From NCBI RefSeq assembly GCF_003545885.1, contig NZ_QHCT01000002.1:186001-250000 (forward strand): a stretch of DNA of 64,000 nucleotides, read 5' to 3'. Origin of the DNA: Leptospira stimsonii. Its GTDB lineage: Bacteria; Spirochaetota; Leptospiria; Leptospirales; Leptospiraceae. A program made the translations under genes and the position numbers. This document shows positions 13,431-27,965 of the stretch, in pieces; position 1 is the first letter of the stretch, and every line of letters starts with the position of its first letter. The notes under the pieces were generated by a model. It saw only the letters and a list, made by a program, of their open reading frames with translations, did not search any database and had not been told where the DNA came from.

Positions 13431-13961
13431 ATGCGATTTGCCCGTTTTTTTTCGATCCTAATGTTTGCGACTTCGTTTTTACTTTGCGAAGAACAAACGG
13501 AATACAAACGAACCCCGGAAGAAAGGAGAGACCTTTTACTCTTTGTTACGATCACACTCGCACCTTGGGGTCAAAGTGTTTATCGAAATCCTTGTAAAAA
13601 TTCGGAGTATTCCCAGCCGATCGCACTCAACGTTCCATTGAATGCAAGTGGAAAGCTCGAGAACTATCGGTTTATCACAGGTCCGAACGGATTCAAATAT
13701 TCACTTACGGTTTCCTCGGATTATCCGAATTGTGGAATCGGACTCAGCATCTACAATTGTAGGGATTCGTTTTCAAATCTGTTCGCTACGAACTATAACG
13801 TTGTTTGTGACCAGGGCCAGTTTCAGAATCCGATATCCGGAGGAACCCAAACTTGCACCATTTCCTCGTTTTCCAATCAACTCGTAATTATATCATTTAG
13901 TCCTAACTCGATCGATAAGCCGTTTCAGTGCAATGCGATTTCTTTCGAGGTCTTGCCTTGA
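13431..13961 (+). CDS. Cys-rich exported protein, copy A of a tandem pair
   Basis: 176 residues from the ATG at 13431 (an in-frame TTG at 13401 would add ten residues before the signal and is less likely). The signal MRFARFFSILMFATSFLLC can act as a lipobox (SFLLC). The mature part has six cysteines in the order NPCKN, YPNCG, YNCRD, VVCDQ, QTCTI, FQCNA. The neighbouring gene at 13958 has the same six in the same order, with shared blocks LNASGKLENYRF-like, KYSLTVSSDYPNCG and GGTQTC. The two are paralogues from a local duplication; three disulfides in an exported domain are likely. Function unknown. Its stop overlaps the next gene's TTG as TTGA. Confidence 0.65.
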   Translation: MRFARFFSILMFATSFLLCEEQTEYKRTPEERRDLLLFVTITLAPWGQSVYRNPCKNSEYSQPIALNVPLNASGKLENYRFITGPNGFKYSLTVSSDYPNCGIGLSIYNCRDSFSNLFATNYNVVCDQGQFQNPISGGTQTCTISSFSNQLVIISFSPNSIDKPFQCNAISFEVLP

Positions 13962-14494
13962 AAAATCTTCGTTGCCGGGTTCCATTGTTTGCGCATTTCA
14001 TCCTATTTCTCTCGTTTCCACTTTGTTCTCGAATAGAATCGGAAATAAATCCTGTGAACGATCCATTTCAGAATCTTTTTTATTGGTTCCTCCTTACGGC
14101 ACCGAAACAAACTACACCGTATTACGATTCGGACTGCGATACGCTTCCAATGAATATTCTTGTGAATTCGGTTCAAACGGGCGATGGAACAATTCGTAAA
14201 TTTAAATTTCAGACGGATTCCAACGGACTCAAATACAAACTTACACTCTCTTCCGATTATCCGAACTGTGGGGCTGAGCTTCTCGTTTACAATTGTAAGC
14301 GACCGAATCTTTATGCAACGAATTCTTCTGTCTTCTGCAACGTAGGTTCCTACTCGGCTTATTTTGCAGGTGGGACCCAAACTTGTGCGATTCCAAATTT
14401 CGGAAACCAAGAGATACTACTTTCTATTACAACGAAGACGCCTTCTTTTCCCTTGCAACCTTGCCAGTCGATTCAGCTTGAAATTTTGCCGTAA
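13958..14494 (+). CDS. Cys-rich exported lipoprotein, copy B of a tandem pair
   Basis: 178 residues from a TTG that overlaps the stop of copy A (TTGA), implying coupled translation. The signal ends LFLSFPLC-S, a plausible lipobox. The mature domain repeats the six-cysteine order of its neighbour (DSDCD, YPNCG, YNCKR, VFCNV, QTCAI, QPCQS) and the blocks KYKLTLSSDYPNCGAELLVYNC (shown in part) and GGTQTCAI. Identity to copy A is moderate, so the duplication is not recent. No family recognised; a disulfide-rich surface domain is the best description. It is followed by a 113-base convergent gap in which I see no clear terminator, then the aminotransferase on the other strand. Confidence 0.62.
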   Translation: MKNLRCRVPLFAHFILFLSFPLCSRIESEINPVNDPFQNLFYWFLLTAPKQTTPYYDSDCDTLPMNILVNSVQTGDGTIRKFKFQTDSNGLKYKLTLSSDYPNCGAELLVYNCKRPNLYATNSSVFCNVGSYSAYFAGGTQTCAIPNFGNQEILLSITTKTPSFPLQPCQSIQLEILP

Positions 14495-14607
14495 TTAAAA
14501 CTCCTTTTTTGAGAGGATGATTTCACAACTGACGAATCAAAACGTTTGCTCTTTCTAAAATTCGATCGAGGTCGGATTGGAAAAAAGAGGAAAACTCGTA
14601 AGAGCTC

Positions 14608-15723
14608 CTACAACTTCAACTTTTTCCAGCGATCAACACCGTTTTGAAAGCGGTCGTTACTTTCTCCGAAGCCGATACGAATCCAACCCTCCGTTTCAAA
14701 ATCCTTACCGGGAAGAACGAAGACGTCGCATTGTTCCATCAAAGCATCCGCATAGGAAGTAGATAATATTCCATTCTTTAGAGGTAAAAAGGATACCACT
14801 CCTCCTCCAGGAGGTTGAAAACCAGCAAGTCCCGGAATCTTTTGCCAATTACTTTCAAAATACTGAATATTCTGTATGATGGATTTTTTGATCGGTTCTA
14901 CAAGTCGAATTCTATTTTTTAGAATTTGGAGCGTTAAATATTCGGAGATTGGAGAAACGGTATGTGTAAGATAATCTTTAAAAGAGCGAGCCTTTTCGAT
15001 CAGTTCTCTCGGTCCGATCATCCAACCGATACGAAGTCCCATCACTCCGAAACACTTTGTGATGGATCCAGTGGAAACCGTTCGTTTGTTCAAACCCGCA
15101 CCGCTCCAGCTCAAGGAGTTTTTGAAATCTAAGAATCGATAGTGTTCGTCAAAAAGAATCCAACCGGGAAAGTTCAATGCGGCCTCTTGGATCGTTTTGA
15201 TCCCGTTTGGATCCAAAGAAAGACCGCTCGGATTTTGAGGATGATTGAAGACGATAAGATCCGCATTCTTCGAAAACAATTCTAAGATAGAATCGGAGGA
15301 TAAAAAAGAATTTGGATTCTTTCGTAAGGAATCTAAGAGAGAAACCGGCCTGAGATCGGCTCCGATCATTCTTGGGATTTCATACAACGCTTGGAACGCC
15401 GGTTCAAAATACGAAACCGAAGAATCTTTTTTACAAAGAAGATGAAAGAGAATGTAGAGCGCTTCTCCGGTTCCGGTCGTGATCAAAACTTGATCGGCTT
15501 GAATTCCGGGATAAAGTTTCGCGACTTCTTCTCGAAGTTCGAGATCGCCTCGGTTCGGTGCGTCTTCCAAAGAGATCGATTCGAGTTCTTCCAAACCGAT
15601 TCCCAAACGCCGAAGCAATTCTCCAAAACTGAGATTGCGAATCCCGCTTTCGCCTAAATTACATCCCGCGCTCTTTCGAAATTTTTCGAGCCTCTCTTCG
15701 ATCCAGAATTCTCTCGGTTCCAT
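14608..15723 (-). CDS. Aminotransferase class I/II, PLP-dependent
   Basis: 371 residues from the ATG at 15723, which overlaps the upstream stop as TGATG; the longer frame would lie inside that gene. Fold-type I PLP features are visible: GTGEALYILFH for the phosphate-binding turn, NHPQNPSG near residue 165 (Asn contacting the PLP ring), ILFDEHYRFLD (Asp pairing with the ring nitrogen), SITKCFGVMGLRIGW with the Schiff-base Lys, and IRIGF with the substrate-carboxylate Arg. It resembles small aminotransferases or HisC/CobD-like proteins; the amino-acid substrate cannot be named. It is co-transcribed with a small membrane protein. Confidence 0.85.
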   Translation of the reverse strand: MEPREFWIEERLEKFRKSAGCNLGESGIRNLSFGELLRRLGIGLEELESISLEDAPNRGDLELREEVAKLYPGIQADQVLITTGTGEALYILFHLLCKKDSSVSYFEPAFQALYEIPRMIGADLRPVSLLDSLRKNPNSFLSSDSILELFSKNADLIVFNHPQNPSGLSLDPNGIKTIQEAALNFPGWILFDEHYRFLDFKNSLSWSGAGLNKRTVSTGSITKCFGVMGLRIGWMIGPRELIEKARSFKDYLTHTVSPISEYLTLQILKNRIRLVEPIKKSIIQNIQYFESNWQKIPGLAGFQPPGGGVVSFLPLKNGILSTSYADALMEQCDVFVLPGKDFETEGWIRIGFGESNDRFQNGVDRWKKLKL

Positions 15724-16088
15724 CAAGAGACAAGGGTAAGAATGGCCCCTCCCAAGAGAAATAGAATTGCAAAGAATCCAAAAGAAATCTGAATCCAAAA
15801 ATGAACCTTCAGACTACGAAGACCGATTCTTAGATAATCCAAATCCTCTCCCTTGGTCTCTGTTATCCTTTTGAAGGAAATCCCAGCGCTGTAACTCCAG
15901 ATTCCGATCAGAAGAAATAAAATTCCGGGGATCAGATACAACATGAGTTTGCCCGTATCGTTTGAAACAAAGGCGGAAAAGAAAGAGACTCCGGAAAGAC
16001 TAAAAAAAGAGAGAGATGCGAGCTTGAGCGCCTTGCTCAAACTTAAGAATTCTCTGTTTTCATCTTGGTTGAATTCGTACGATTCCAT
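15723..16088 (-). CDS. Small membrane protein, function unknown
   Basis: 121 residues with three to four predicted membrane helices: LASLSFFSLSGVSFFSAF, LMLYLIPGILFLLIGIWSYS, and FWIQISFGFFAILFLLGGAI. A soluble connector with KRITETKGEDLDYLRIGLRSLK lies between helices two and three. The layout resembles small DUF-type inner-membrane proteins of four helices that bacteria use in unknown envelope roles; I do not recognise a specific family. It overlaps the downstream aminotransferase by one base (TGATG) and is divergent from the phosphohexomutase gene. Confidence 0.6.
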   Translation of the reverse strand: MESYEFNQDENREFLSLSKALKLASLSFFSLSGVSFFSAFVSNDTGKLMLYLIPGILFLLIGIWSYSAGISFKRITETKGEDLDYLRIGLRSLKVHFWIQISFGFFAILFLLGGAILTLVS

Positions 16089-16188
16089 ACTTTTAGAATC
16101 GGCTAAAATTAGGGTTGAACCTCAGGGAAACCCGATTTTTATGAATTTAATCCTCTGAAAAAAAATCACTCGGAATCTTTTGAAAACT

Positions 16189-17951
16189 ATGAATCATCCT
16201 GAATCCTTGATCCTTTCCTGGACTAAAGTTCCTTTCTCCGCCATCGCTCGAAAAGAAGCTTCGTTCGCTCTTGAAAAATTCAAAAAGGGAGAATCCGGAC
16301 TCGAAGTGGAGGCCTTCTCCGTTCCTCTTGAATTCGGCACCGGTGGAATGCGCGGTCGCCTCGGAAACGGAATCGGAAGGATGAACGAATACACGGTCGG
16401 ACGCGCGGCGCTCGGCTTCGTTTCTTATCTCGCAAAAAAAAATAAAAAGGCTTCTATCGTCATCGCCTACGACTCCAGAAGAAGATCTCAGGAATTTGCC
16501 GAAGTCACCGCGGGAATCGCGGCTTCTTTGGGCGTGAAGGTAGTTCTCTTTAAAGAAGTGACTCCGACTCCTCTTCTCTCCTATGCGATTCGTTATTACA
16601 AAGCGAGCGGAGGAGTTGTCATCACCGCATCTCACAATCCTCCGGATTACAACGGATTCAAGGCTTATCTCGCCGACGGCGGACAACTCGTTCCTCCCGA
16701 CGACAAGAAGATCATTTCCGCGATCGAATCCATCAGCGATTGGAATGCCATCTCGATTCTTTCTCCCAAAGACGCGACCTACAAAAAGTTTGTAACACCC
16801 GCGGGCAAGGATTGTTTTGCTTCTTACAAAAAGGAACTCGCAAAGGCGGGAATTCTTTCCTCCATTTTAAAACCAAAAGATCGTTCTTCTTTGAAGGTCG
16901 TCTATTCTCCGTTACACGGAACCGGCGGAAAATCGATGAAGGAACTTCTCAACGGTTTTGGTTATAAAAACGTATTCCTTGTCCCCGAACAAAAAGATCC
17001 GGACGGAGAATTTCCTACCGTAAAGTTTCCCAACCCCGAAGAACCGGAGGCGATGGAACTCTCTCGGAAATTTGCGATTTCCAAAGACGCTCACGCTTTT
17101 ATCGCAACCGATCCGGACGCGGATCGTCTTGGAATCGGAGTTCAAAACGGAAAGGGAAATTATACCCTCCTCAACGGAAATCAGATCGGCTCGATCATGG
17201 CGGCTTATCTTTGTGAACGTTATGCGGCATCTAAGAAGAAGAAAAAGAAGGCGGTTCTTGTAAAAACCATCGTGACCACAGACCTACAAGAAATCATCGC
17301 GAAAAAAAACAAGGTGAAATACAAAAACGTTCTCACCGGTTTTAAATTCATCGCGCAGGTCATGGCGAAACTCGATAAAAGCAAAACCGACTTCTTTCTT
17401 TTCGGCGGTGAAGAATCCTTCGGTTATCTACCGGTTTCCTTTGTGAGAGACAAGGATTCTCTTTCTTCGGCGCTTCTTCTTCTCGAAATTCTCACCGAAA
17501 AAAAAGATCTTCTTTCTTATATGGACGAGATCTACCTTCGTTACGGACTCTTCCAGGAAAGCCTCAAATCCTTGACTTTAGAGGGAAGCGCCGGAAAGGA
17601 AAAGATCCAGAAATCCTTAGAATCTCTGAGAACGAGCGATCTTTTGGGAAAACAAATTCACCAAAGAAAAATCGTTGGTATTCTGGATTACAAAACACAA
17701 ACTGCAAAAGGAAGCGCATCCAAAACCGCGTTTTCCGGTTGTCCCTCTTCGGACGTGATCCAAGTGATTCTCGAAGGCAACGCGAAACTCACCATTCGAC
17801 CTTCCGGCACGGAACCTAAGATTAAGATTTATTCTTCCTTTCAGAGTCTCGTGGCTCCAAAATCCAAGGAAGAGATTCAAACGTTAACGGCAGGCCTTCT
17901 TTCCGAAATCAAGGCCTCCGAAGAAATATTTTTAAAATTGGCAGGGCTTAC

Positions 17952-17955
<4 letters not shown>
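16189..17955 (+). CDS. Phosphoglucomutase/phosphomannomutase family protein
   Basis: 588 residues from ATG 16189; an in-frame TTG at 16180 is an alternative start. All four active-site loops of alpha-D-phosphohexomutases are present: [13 protein letters not shown] with the phosphorylated Ser (about residue 148), the metal-binding [11 protein letters not shown], the sugar-binding FGGEESFGY, and the phosphate-binding [13 protein letters not shown] near the C-terminus. It interconverts hexose 1- and 6-phosphates (glucose or mannose), supplying sugar nucleotides for the envelope. The length of near 590 matches the longer bacterial PGM group (YbbT/PgcA-like), which can also act on pentoses. It overlaps argD by ATGA. 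Confidence 0.93.
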
Positions 17956-20266
<2,311 letters not shown>

Positions 20267-20280
20267 AAAGAGGTTAAAGT

Positions 20281-20688
20281 ATGAAAGCAGGTGTAGCTCC
20301 GAACGGAAGACCTTATCAGGTATTGATTGCCGAGAACTCAAGATTTCAGGCCAAACAACTCGCTCAAATTTTAGAATCGGAAGGATATCAGGTCATCGGA
20401 TTTGCGGAAAACGGAAAGGAACTCGTTAAACTCTACGATGAACATCGATTAGTCGATTTGATCACATTGGATCTGAATCTTCCAGTCATGGATGGATTCG
20501 CTACTTTTTTTGAGATCAAAGAAAAGGGCGTTCTTCCCAGAATCGTTCTGGTGTCCGAAGAGAACACACCAGCGGTCCTCAAATATCTCGTGGACGAGGG
20601 AGCGATGGACTACATTCCGAAACCGGTAAAACGGGAGAAGGTTTTGGAAAAAGTCAACGCGGCGATCAAGAAAATTCCAAAAGTCTAA
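20281..20688 (+). CDS. Single-domain response regulator (CheY-like) with altered acidic pair
   Basis: 135 residues: one receiver domain with no output domain. The phospho-acceptor Asp is clear in LITLDLNLPVMDG, the switch Ser in IVLVSEEN, and the conserved Lys in YIPKPVKRE. The acidic pair that normally reads D-D after the first beta strand is E-N here (VLIAENSRFQ), so one metal ligand is changed, which may alter phosphorylation. An AAAGAGG ribosome-binding site is at 20267-20275. It lies 14 bases after leuB, and its 3' end overlaps convergent pgeF by four bases. Partner kinase unknown; none is encoded nearby. Confidence 0.88.
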   Translation: MKAGVAPNGRPYQVLIAENSRFQAKQLAQILESEGYQVIGFAENGKELVKLYDEHRLVDLITLDLNLPVMDGFATFFEIKEKGVLPRIVLVSEENTPAVLKYLVDEGAMDYIPKPVKREKVLEKVNAAIKKIPKV

Positions 20689-21386
20689 TCTTCATTCCAA
20701 ATCAAATTCAGATTTCTTCCGAGGTCCTTTTGGCGATGACTGAAGAAATCTGAATTTTTCTCCATCGTACAAATTCCGGAAGAATCGAGATTCACTCGAA
20801 TCCGATTCTTTTCCAATCGAAATCTCAGAAAGGATTCCAAATCCAAAAGACTTTTCCCTTCGAGCGAAGACTTCAAACAAGCAGAATATTCGGAACGAAA
20901 CAGGGACGCAACGTCTTCCCCCACTTCGTAGCGGATTCCGGAAGCACAGGGTCCGAGAAAACCGAACAAAGAACCGTCAACGATTTCGTTTTTAGAAAAA
21001 CATTCTAAGATCGTTTTCTCCGCGATTCCGGCTAACGTTCCTTTCCATCCCGAATGCACCACTGCGAATTTCTCGCTACGGGATGACCAAAAAAAGATCG
21101 GCATACAATCCGCCGTCTTTACACAAAGTATTTTTTGGGATTCTTCTCCGATCAAAGCGTCCGCCATTGGAAAGGCAAATTCTGGGATTTCGGATGCAGG
21201 GAGAATCGTATCTCCGTGCACCTGATTCAAAAGAAAAATCGAAGATTCTTTTTGTCCGGTATATTTTGAAATTTCCTTTCTCTGAGAATTCGGTTCCAGA
21301 GAAAGATTCGGAAGTTCTTTTTTCCCGAGGATCAAAATGCGGATTTTTTTTCCGTTTGCGATCGGGAAGGAATGAGACAAGGCCAT
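20685..21386 (-). CDS. pgeF: Laccase-domain protein PgeF (YfiH family)
   Basis: 233 residues. Members of this family hydrolyse or edit small metabolites: the E. coli homologue removes misincorporated serine peptidoglycan precursors, and others act as purine nucleoside phosphorylases. Zinc-binding residues are visible: QVHGD (His), CVKTADCMPI (Cys) and VHSGWKGTLAGI (His), plus the C-terminal FFSHRQKDLGRN. Old annotation as multicopper polyphenol oxidase is probably wrong for this family. It is convergent with the response regulator (four-base overlap) and divergent from trpF, with a 92-base promoter region between. Confidence 0.9.
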   Translation of the reverse strand: MALSHSFPIANGKKIRILILGKKELPNLSLEPNSQRKEISKYTGQKESSIFLLNQVHGDTILPASEIPEFAFPMADALIGEESQKILCVKTADCMPIFFWSSRSEKFAVVHSGWKGTLAGIAEKTILECFSKNEIVDGSLFGFLGPCASGIRYEVGEDVASLFRSEYSACLKSSLEGKSLLDLESFLRFRLEKNRIRVNLDSSGICTMEKNSDFFSHRQKDLGRNLNLIWNED

Positions 21387-21421
21387 CGAAACCGAAAGTA
21401 AATCCGCCTTAGAAACTGACG

Positions 21422-21454
<33 letters not shown>

Positions 21455-21478
21455 TCCGAGACTGGAAAAACCAGATTC

Positions 21479-22125
21479 ATGAAACCGAATTTCGCTCAAA
21501 AACCAAAGGTCAAGATCTGCGGAATCCGAGATCTTGAAATCGCTAAACTTTGCAAGGAAGAAGGCGCCGATTTCGTAGGACTCAATTTTGCCCCTTCCAG
21601 TCCGAGAAAGATCGATATCGCGACCGCACGGAAGATCATTCAATTCTATAAGTCTCAAATGGATTCTCCCCAGGTTGTTTTGCTCTTTTATAAAAATTCT
21701 CCAGAAGAAATTCGAACGATTCGTAGCGCCCTTTCTCATGATTATGTGCAATGGGTCTGGGACGATCCGGAGCTTGCGTCCATCTATCGAATCGAACTTC
21801 TCGGAGAAAACCAGATTTGTTCGTATCGCGTCGACAAACAGATCTTAGATGGGGATTTGAATTCCGTCCCGGGAGAATTTCTGATCTTGGACAGTTATTC
21901 CAAGGGCGCGGGCGGCGGCACCGGAGAAAGTTTTAACTGGGACTTCGTCTCGAAAGTCACGAGAAAGTTTTTGCTCGCGGGGGGCTTGAATCCGGAGAAC
22001 GTAGCTTCGGCGATCGCAAAAGTAAAACCCTTTGGAGTCGACGTTGCGAGCGGAGTCGAATCCTCTCCCGGTCAAAAAGATCCGCAAAAAATAATCGATT
22101 TTATCAGGAACGCAAAATCAGTCTT

Positions 22126-22129
<4 letters not shown>
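21479..22129 (+). CDS. trpF: Phosphoribosylanthranilate isomerase
   Basis: 216 residues, TIM barrel. Converts N-(5'-phosphoribosyl)anthranilate to CdRP in tryptophan synthesis. The catalytic Cys is in VKICGIRDL, the FVGLNFAPSSPRKI segment contains strand two, catalytic Asp lies near ILDSYSKGAGGGTGESFNW, and the phosphate site is LLAGGLNPENV plus GVDVASGVESSPGQKD. No other trp genes are nearby, so it is a detached pathway gene. Its ATG lies just behind a small CTGG-AAAAA-CCAG repeat (about 21462-21474) without a strong ribosome-binding site. It overlaps mutS by ATGA. Confidence 0.95.
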
Positions 22130-24654
<2,525 letters not shown>

Positions 24655-24672
<18 letters not shown>

Positions 24673-25536
24673 CAAAACGTCCATAGGCGCAAAGTCCACC
24701 CAATTGGTGATCAACTTTTTCAAACCGTCTTTTGCGTGAAAACCGATTCCAATCCCGGCTTCGTTTAACATCAGAGCGTCGTTGGCACCGTCGCCCACCG
24801 CAACCACTTGTGAAGATTCAATGTTTTCTCGATCCCGAATTTCTTTTAAGAATTCAAACTTCTTGACCTTGTCCACGATTTCTCCGGTGACAAAGCCGGT
24901 CAGAATTCCATTCTCTCTTTCTAATACGTTTGCGCGAACTTCTCCGATTCGATGTTCCTTTTGAAACATTTCCAAGATATCCGTAAAACCTCCGGAAAAA
25001 ACCGCCGTTCTACTTTCCCTTTCTCTTAGACCAAAGAGTAATTTTTCAACTCCGATATTCAGAGAGAGTTTTGGATACAACTCTTCAAAGATCGTAGTAG
25101 GAAGTCCTTTGAGGTGAAGACATCTTTTTTTAAGGGCCTCGTGAAAGTCCAGATTCCCTTCCATCGCTTCCTTGGTAACGGAGGCGACTTGATCGTAAAC
25201 TCCCGCGAGCCGTGCGAGTTCATCGATCACTTCCTGTTGAATCAGTGTGGAATCCATGTCGAAAGCAAATAGACTCTTCTTTTTGGAATCCAAGAGTCGA
25301 TCCACTTGCAAAACGTCCGAGTCCTGTTTTGCAAATTTCGCCCGAAGTGCAAAAAGTTCCTGAACCTCCAACTTTTTAGAAATGTTCCATTCGATACAAC
25401 TCCAATGTCCGTTCGTTCGGGTGCGAGCGGAAGTTAGCAGGAATGAATCTTCCGGTCGAATGGAAACAAAACTTCCCAACCCCAACAGGAGTTCTCTACG
25501 AATTTCTTCCGGATTTTGAGTGAGAATTAAGAGCAA
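24655..25536 (-). CDS. serB: Phosphoserine phosphatase
   Basis: 293 residues, HAD family. The catalytic motif FDMDSTLIQQEVIDELA (about residues 93-110) contains the two Asp residues, SGGFTDILEMF the motif-II Ser, and VVAVGDGANDALMLNEAG the metal-binding motif IV. It makes serine from phosphoserine. An N-terminal 90-residue part, resembling the ACT-like region of SerB, precedes the phosphatase. The start is a TTG 10 bases after the stop of the SGNH gene; no ATG is available. The gene is convergent with mutS and overlaps it by 18 bases. Confidence 0.93.
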
Positions 25537-25546
25537 AACGATTTCA

Positions 25547-26293
25547 CTACTGCAGATAGGGAGTCAGGATCGGTTTCAGCTTTTGAACCCAAATTTTGTA
25601 GGCGTTTTCATTGAGATGAATCTTATCCTTTTCGAGCCAGAATTCTTGTCTCAGAGCCGGCCTCTCTTTTTCGCGAAGCCATTGCCAATTATCTAAAAAT
25701 ACTACGTTTTTATAGGTTTGTGCGATCGAAATCCAAGTTAGATTGAGAACAGGAGAAACGTTGTTGATACTCTGCGTTCGCACCGGTGGAATCCCGAGAA
25801 TGACGACCTTTGTATTCGGATTGACTTGATTGATTTTCTCCAGAATTTTTCCGAGATTCGTTTCAATGACGTTCAAACACTTCCCTTGAATGAGGTCGTT
25901 TCCGCCGATTTCCAACACGATCGCTTTTGGATTCAGAAAAAGAACGTCTTCCTCGATTCTTTGCAAGAGGAGTTCGGTGAGATCTCCTCCGATTCCACGA
26001 TTTACCGCTCCCGGAAATTCTTTTCCCATCAACTCGCTCGGAAACAATTGGATCAAAGAATTCCCGACGAATACTACATTCGCTGTTTTGATTCTCTGAT
26101 TTTCTTCACGATACAATCCTCGCATCGTTTTCCAAAGAGAGTAGTATTGTTCGAATTTCTCGGAGGAACGATACCCGGCTCCAGACCAACATTCAAAGTT
26201 GGAGCTGGAGTAATCTGTATATGATTTTTTAATCAGGACGGAGCAGGAAGTGAAAAGAAAGAGCAAGGAAAAAGTAAAGAGATACCTTACCAA
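25547..26293 (-). CDS. SGNH/GDSL-family hydrolase lipoprotein
   Basis: 248 residues. The signal MVRYLFTFSLLFLFTSC gives a lipobox (LFTSC) so the enzyme is probably lipid anchored in the envelope. Catalytic blocks of the SGNH fold are present: block I as FVGNSLIQLF (Ser in GNSL rather than GDSL), block III as IGGNDLI, and block V as DKIHLNENAY with Asp and His. The family comprises esterases and lipases including acyl-hydrolases that act on platelet-activating factor or glycan acetyl groups. Substrate unknown. The start is a TTG; the stretch CAGGAGCAG of the preceding small gene may be its ribosome-binding site. It is 7 bases after a 58-residue gene and 10 bases before serB. Confidence 0.85.
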   Translation of the reverse strand: MVRYLFTFSLLFLFTSCSVLIKKSYTDYSSSNFECWSGAGYRSSEKFEQYYSLWKTMRGLYREENQRIKTANVVFVGNSLIQLFPSELMGKEFPGAVNRGIGGDLTELLLQRIEEDVLFLNPKAIVLEIGGNDLIQGKCLNVIETNLGKILEKINQVNPNTKVVILGIPPVRTQSINNVSPVLNLTWISIAQTYKNVVFLDNWQWLREKERPALRQEFWLEKDKIHLNENAYKIWVQKLKPILTPYLQ

Positions 26294-26300
26294 AGATCTA

Positions 26301-26477
26301 TCACTGCTCCTGAGGTTCTTTCATGTGGAAACGTTTGTGCCAATCTGCGATTTGAGCTTGGAGATAATCTTCTGAATCGCAAATTCTAAACTCAATCGGA
26401 TTGTTAGAAGCAGTATCAATGAGCTTAGCTTCTATGTAACCGTTCTTCAGCTTATTGATTTCTATTTTATATTTCAT
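26301..26477 (-). CDS. Small conserved-looking protein, 58 residues
   Basis: A short gene easily missed: 58 residues beginning MKYKIEINKLKNGYIEAKLI and ending HMKEPQEQ. A GGAG ribosome-binding site is 7 bases before the ATG, codon use resembles the neighbours, and it is the first gene of a tight minus-strand group (7-base gap to the SGNH lipoprotein, then serB). The sequence is soluble and mixed alpha/beta, with one Cys and one His. I recognise no family. The region upstream is a 374-base gap without genes, so the promoter is probably there. Confidence 0.55.
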   Translation of the reverse strand: MKYKIEINKLKNGYIEAKLIDTASNNPIEFRICDSEDYLQAQIADWHKRFHMKEPQEQ

Positions 26478-26851
<374 letters not shown>

Positions 26852-27925
26852 TTATGACTTTAGAGATTTCTTAAATTTATACAATTCCGGGAAATTTTTT
26901 TCCGAATAGAGAGCTTCCATTTCGGAATCTTCGGGGAGAACTCCGCCGTCGGCAAGCTCTGGGACAAATCCTGCGTCCCGAATCATCCCGATCGTTTCCA
27001 CCATATCCGATCCTTTTACGTTTAAATAACCGGAGGAAAACAAAGAATTCGCGGCAAAAAGTGCGGTTGCCGATAGACTTCTGAGGTGCCCTTCTCTTCC
27101 CGCCGCGATTCGGATTTCGGAATCCGGATTTACCAAACGGAAGAGACAAAGAATTCTTACACAAAGTTCCGGTGTGAGAACGCTCGGGTTTTTGATCGCG
27201 TGACCTTTTACAGGAATGAAAAAATTCACAGGGATCGAAATCACACGGAATGATTTGAGTTCAAACGCAACGTCGACGAGGTCGCGCAGTGTTTCTCCCA
27301 TTCCTACGATCACACCACTACACATCCCGATTCCCGCTTTGGAAACGGAACCAAGCGTTTCCGCTCTTTGCGCGTATGTATGCGTGTCACAAATTTCAGG
27401 ATAGTGATTTTGTGAGGTATTGAGATTATGATTGTAACGATCGAGACCGGCCGCTTTTAAGAGTTGCGCCTTGTCTTCGTCCAAAAGCCCCGCAGAGAGA
27501 CAAACTTTTAAACCCAACTCGTCCGTGATTTTTCGAATGGTGGAAGCGAGTTTTTCGGTCGTCGGTCGGTTCGGCCCGGTACCGGAAGTCACCATACAAA
27601 AACGGTATGCCCCATTCTCCTTCGCCCTCACCGCATCCTCGTAGATTTCGGTTTCGGATTTCATCGGATATTCCTGTACGCCGGAGTTTGCATTCTTCCT
27701 TTGAGCGCAGTAACCGCAGTCTTCCGGGCAATGACCGTTTTTGATATTATCTAAGATATGAATACGAACCTTGTTTCCGTAATAGCGATTTCTTTCTTGA
27801 AACGCTCTATCAAGACAGCTCGTCAGGGGAAGGGTCCCATCCAGAATTTCCAGAGCCTCTTCTTTGGTGATTACGCTTGGAACTTCGGAGAATATTTTTT
27901 CGGCAGTTTTGAGTGTTGCAGACAT
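26852..27925 (-). CDS. bioB: Biotin synthase
   Basis: 357 residues, radical SAM enzyme that inserts sulfur into dethiobiotin, last step of biotin synthesis. The [4Fe-4S] motif is [13 protein letters not shown] (about residues 69-81), cysteines for the second cluster occur in [10 protein letters not shown] and the CLSAGLL and later region, and the [11 protein letters not shown] block near the C-terminus carries the conserved Arg. It is the last gene of the run bioF-bioD-bioA-bioB, 40 bases after bioA, with a GAGGGGAGGAG stretch as ribosome-binding site. Confidence 0.97.
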   Translation of the reverse strand: MSATLKTAEKIFSEVPSVITKEEALEILDGTLPLTSCLDRAFQERNRYYGNKVRIHILDNIKNGHCPEDCGYCAQRKNANSGVQEYPMKSETEIYEDAVRAKENGAYRFCMVTSGTGPNRPTTEKLASTIRKITDELGLKVCLSAGLLDEDKAQLLKAAGLDRYNHNLNTSQNHYPEICDTHTYAQRAETLGSVSKAGIGMCSGVIVGMGETLRDLVDVAFELKSFRVISIPVNFFIPVKGHAIKNPSVLTPELCVRILCLFRLVNPDSEIRIAAGREGHLRSLSATALFAANSLFSSGYLNVKGSDMVETIGMIRDAGFVPELADGGVLPEDSEMEALYSEKNFPELYKFKKSLKS

Positions 27926-27965
27926 TCTTCAGACAGGTTCGAGGGGAGGAGTTTTCTTGAAAAGT

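Noticed and set aside
16112..16133. GGGTT/AACCC inverted repeat upstream of the phosphohexomutase gene
   Set aside because: Only five pairs with a 12-base loop; likely chance, no follow-up signal.
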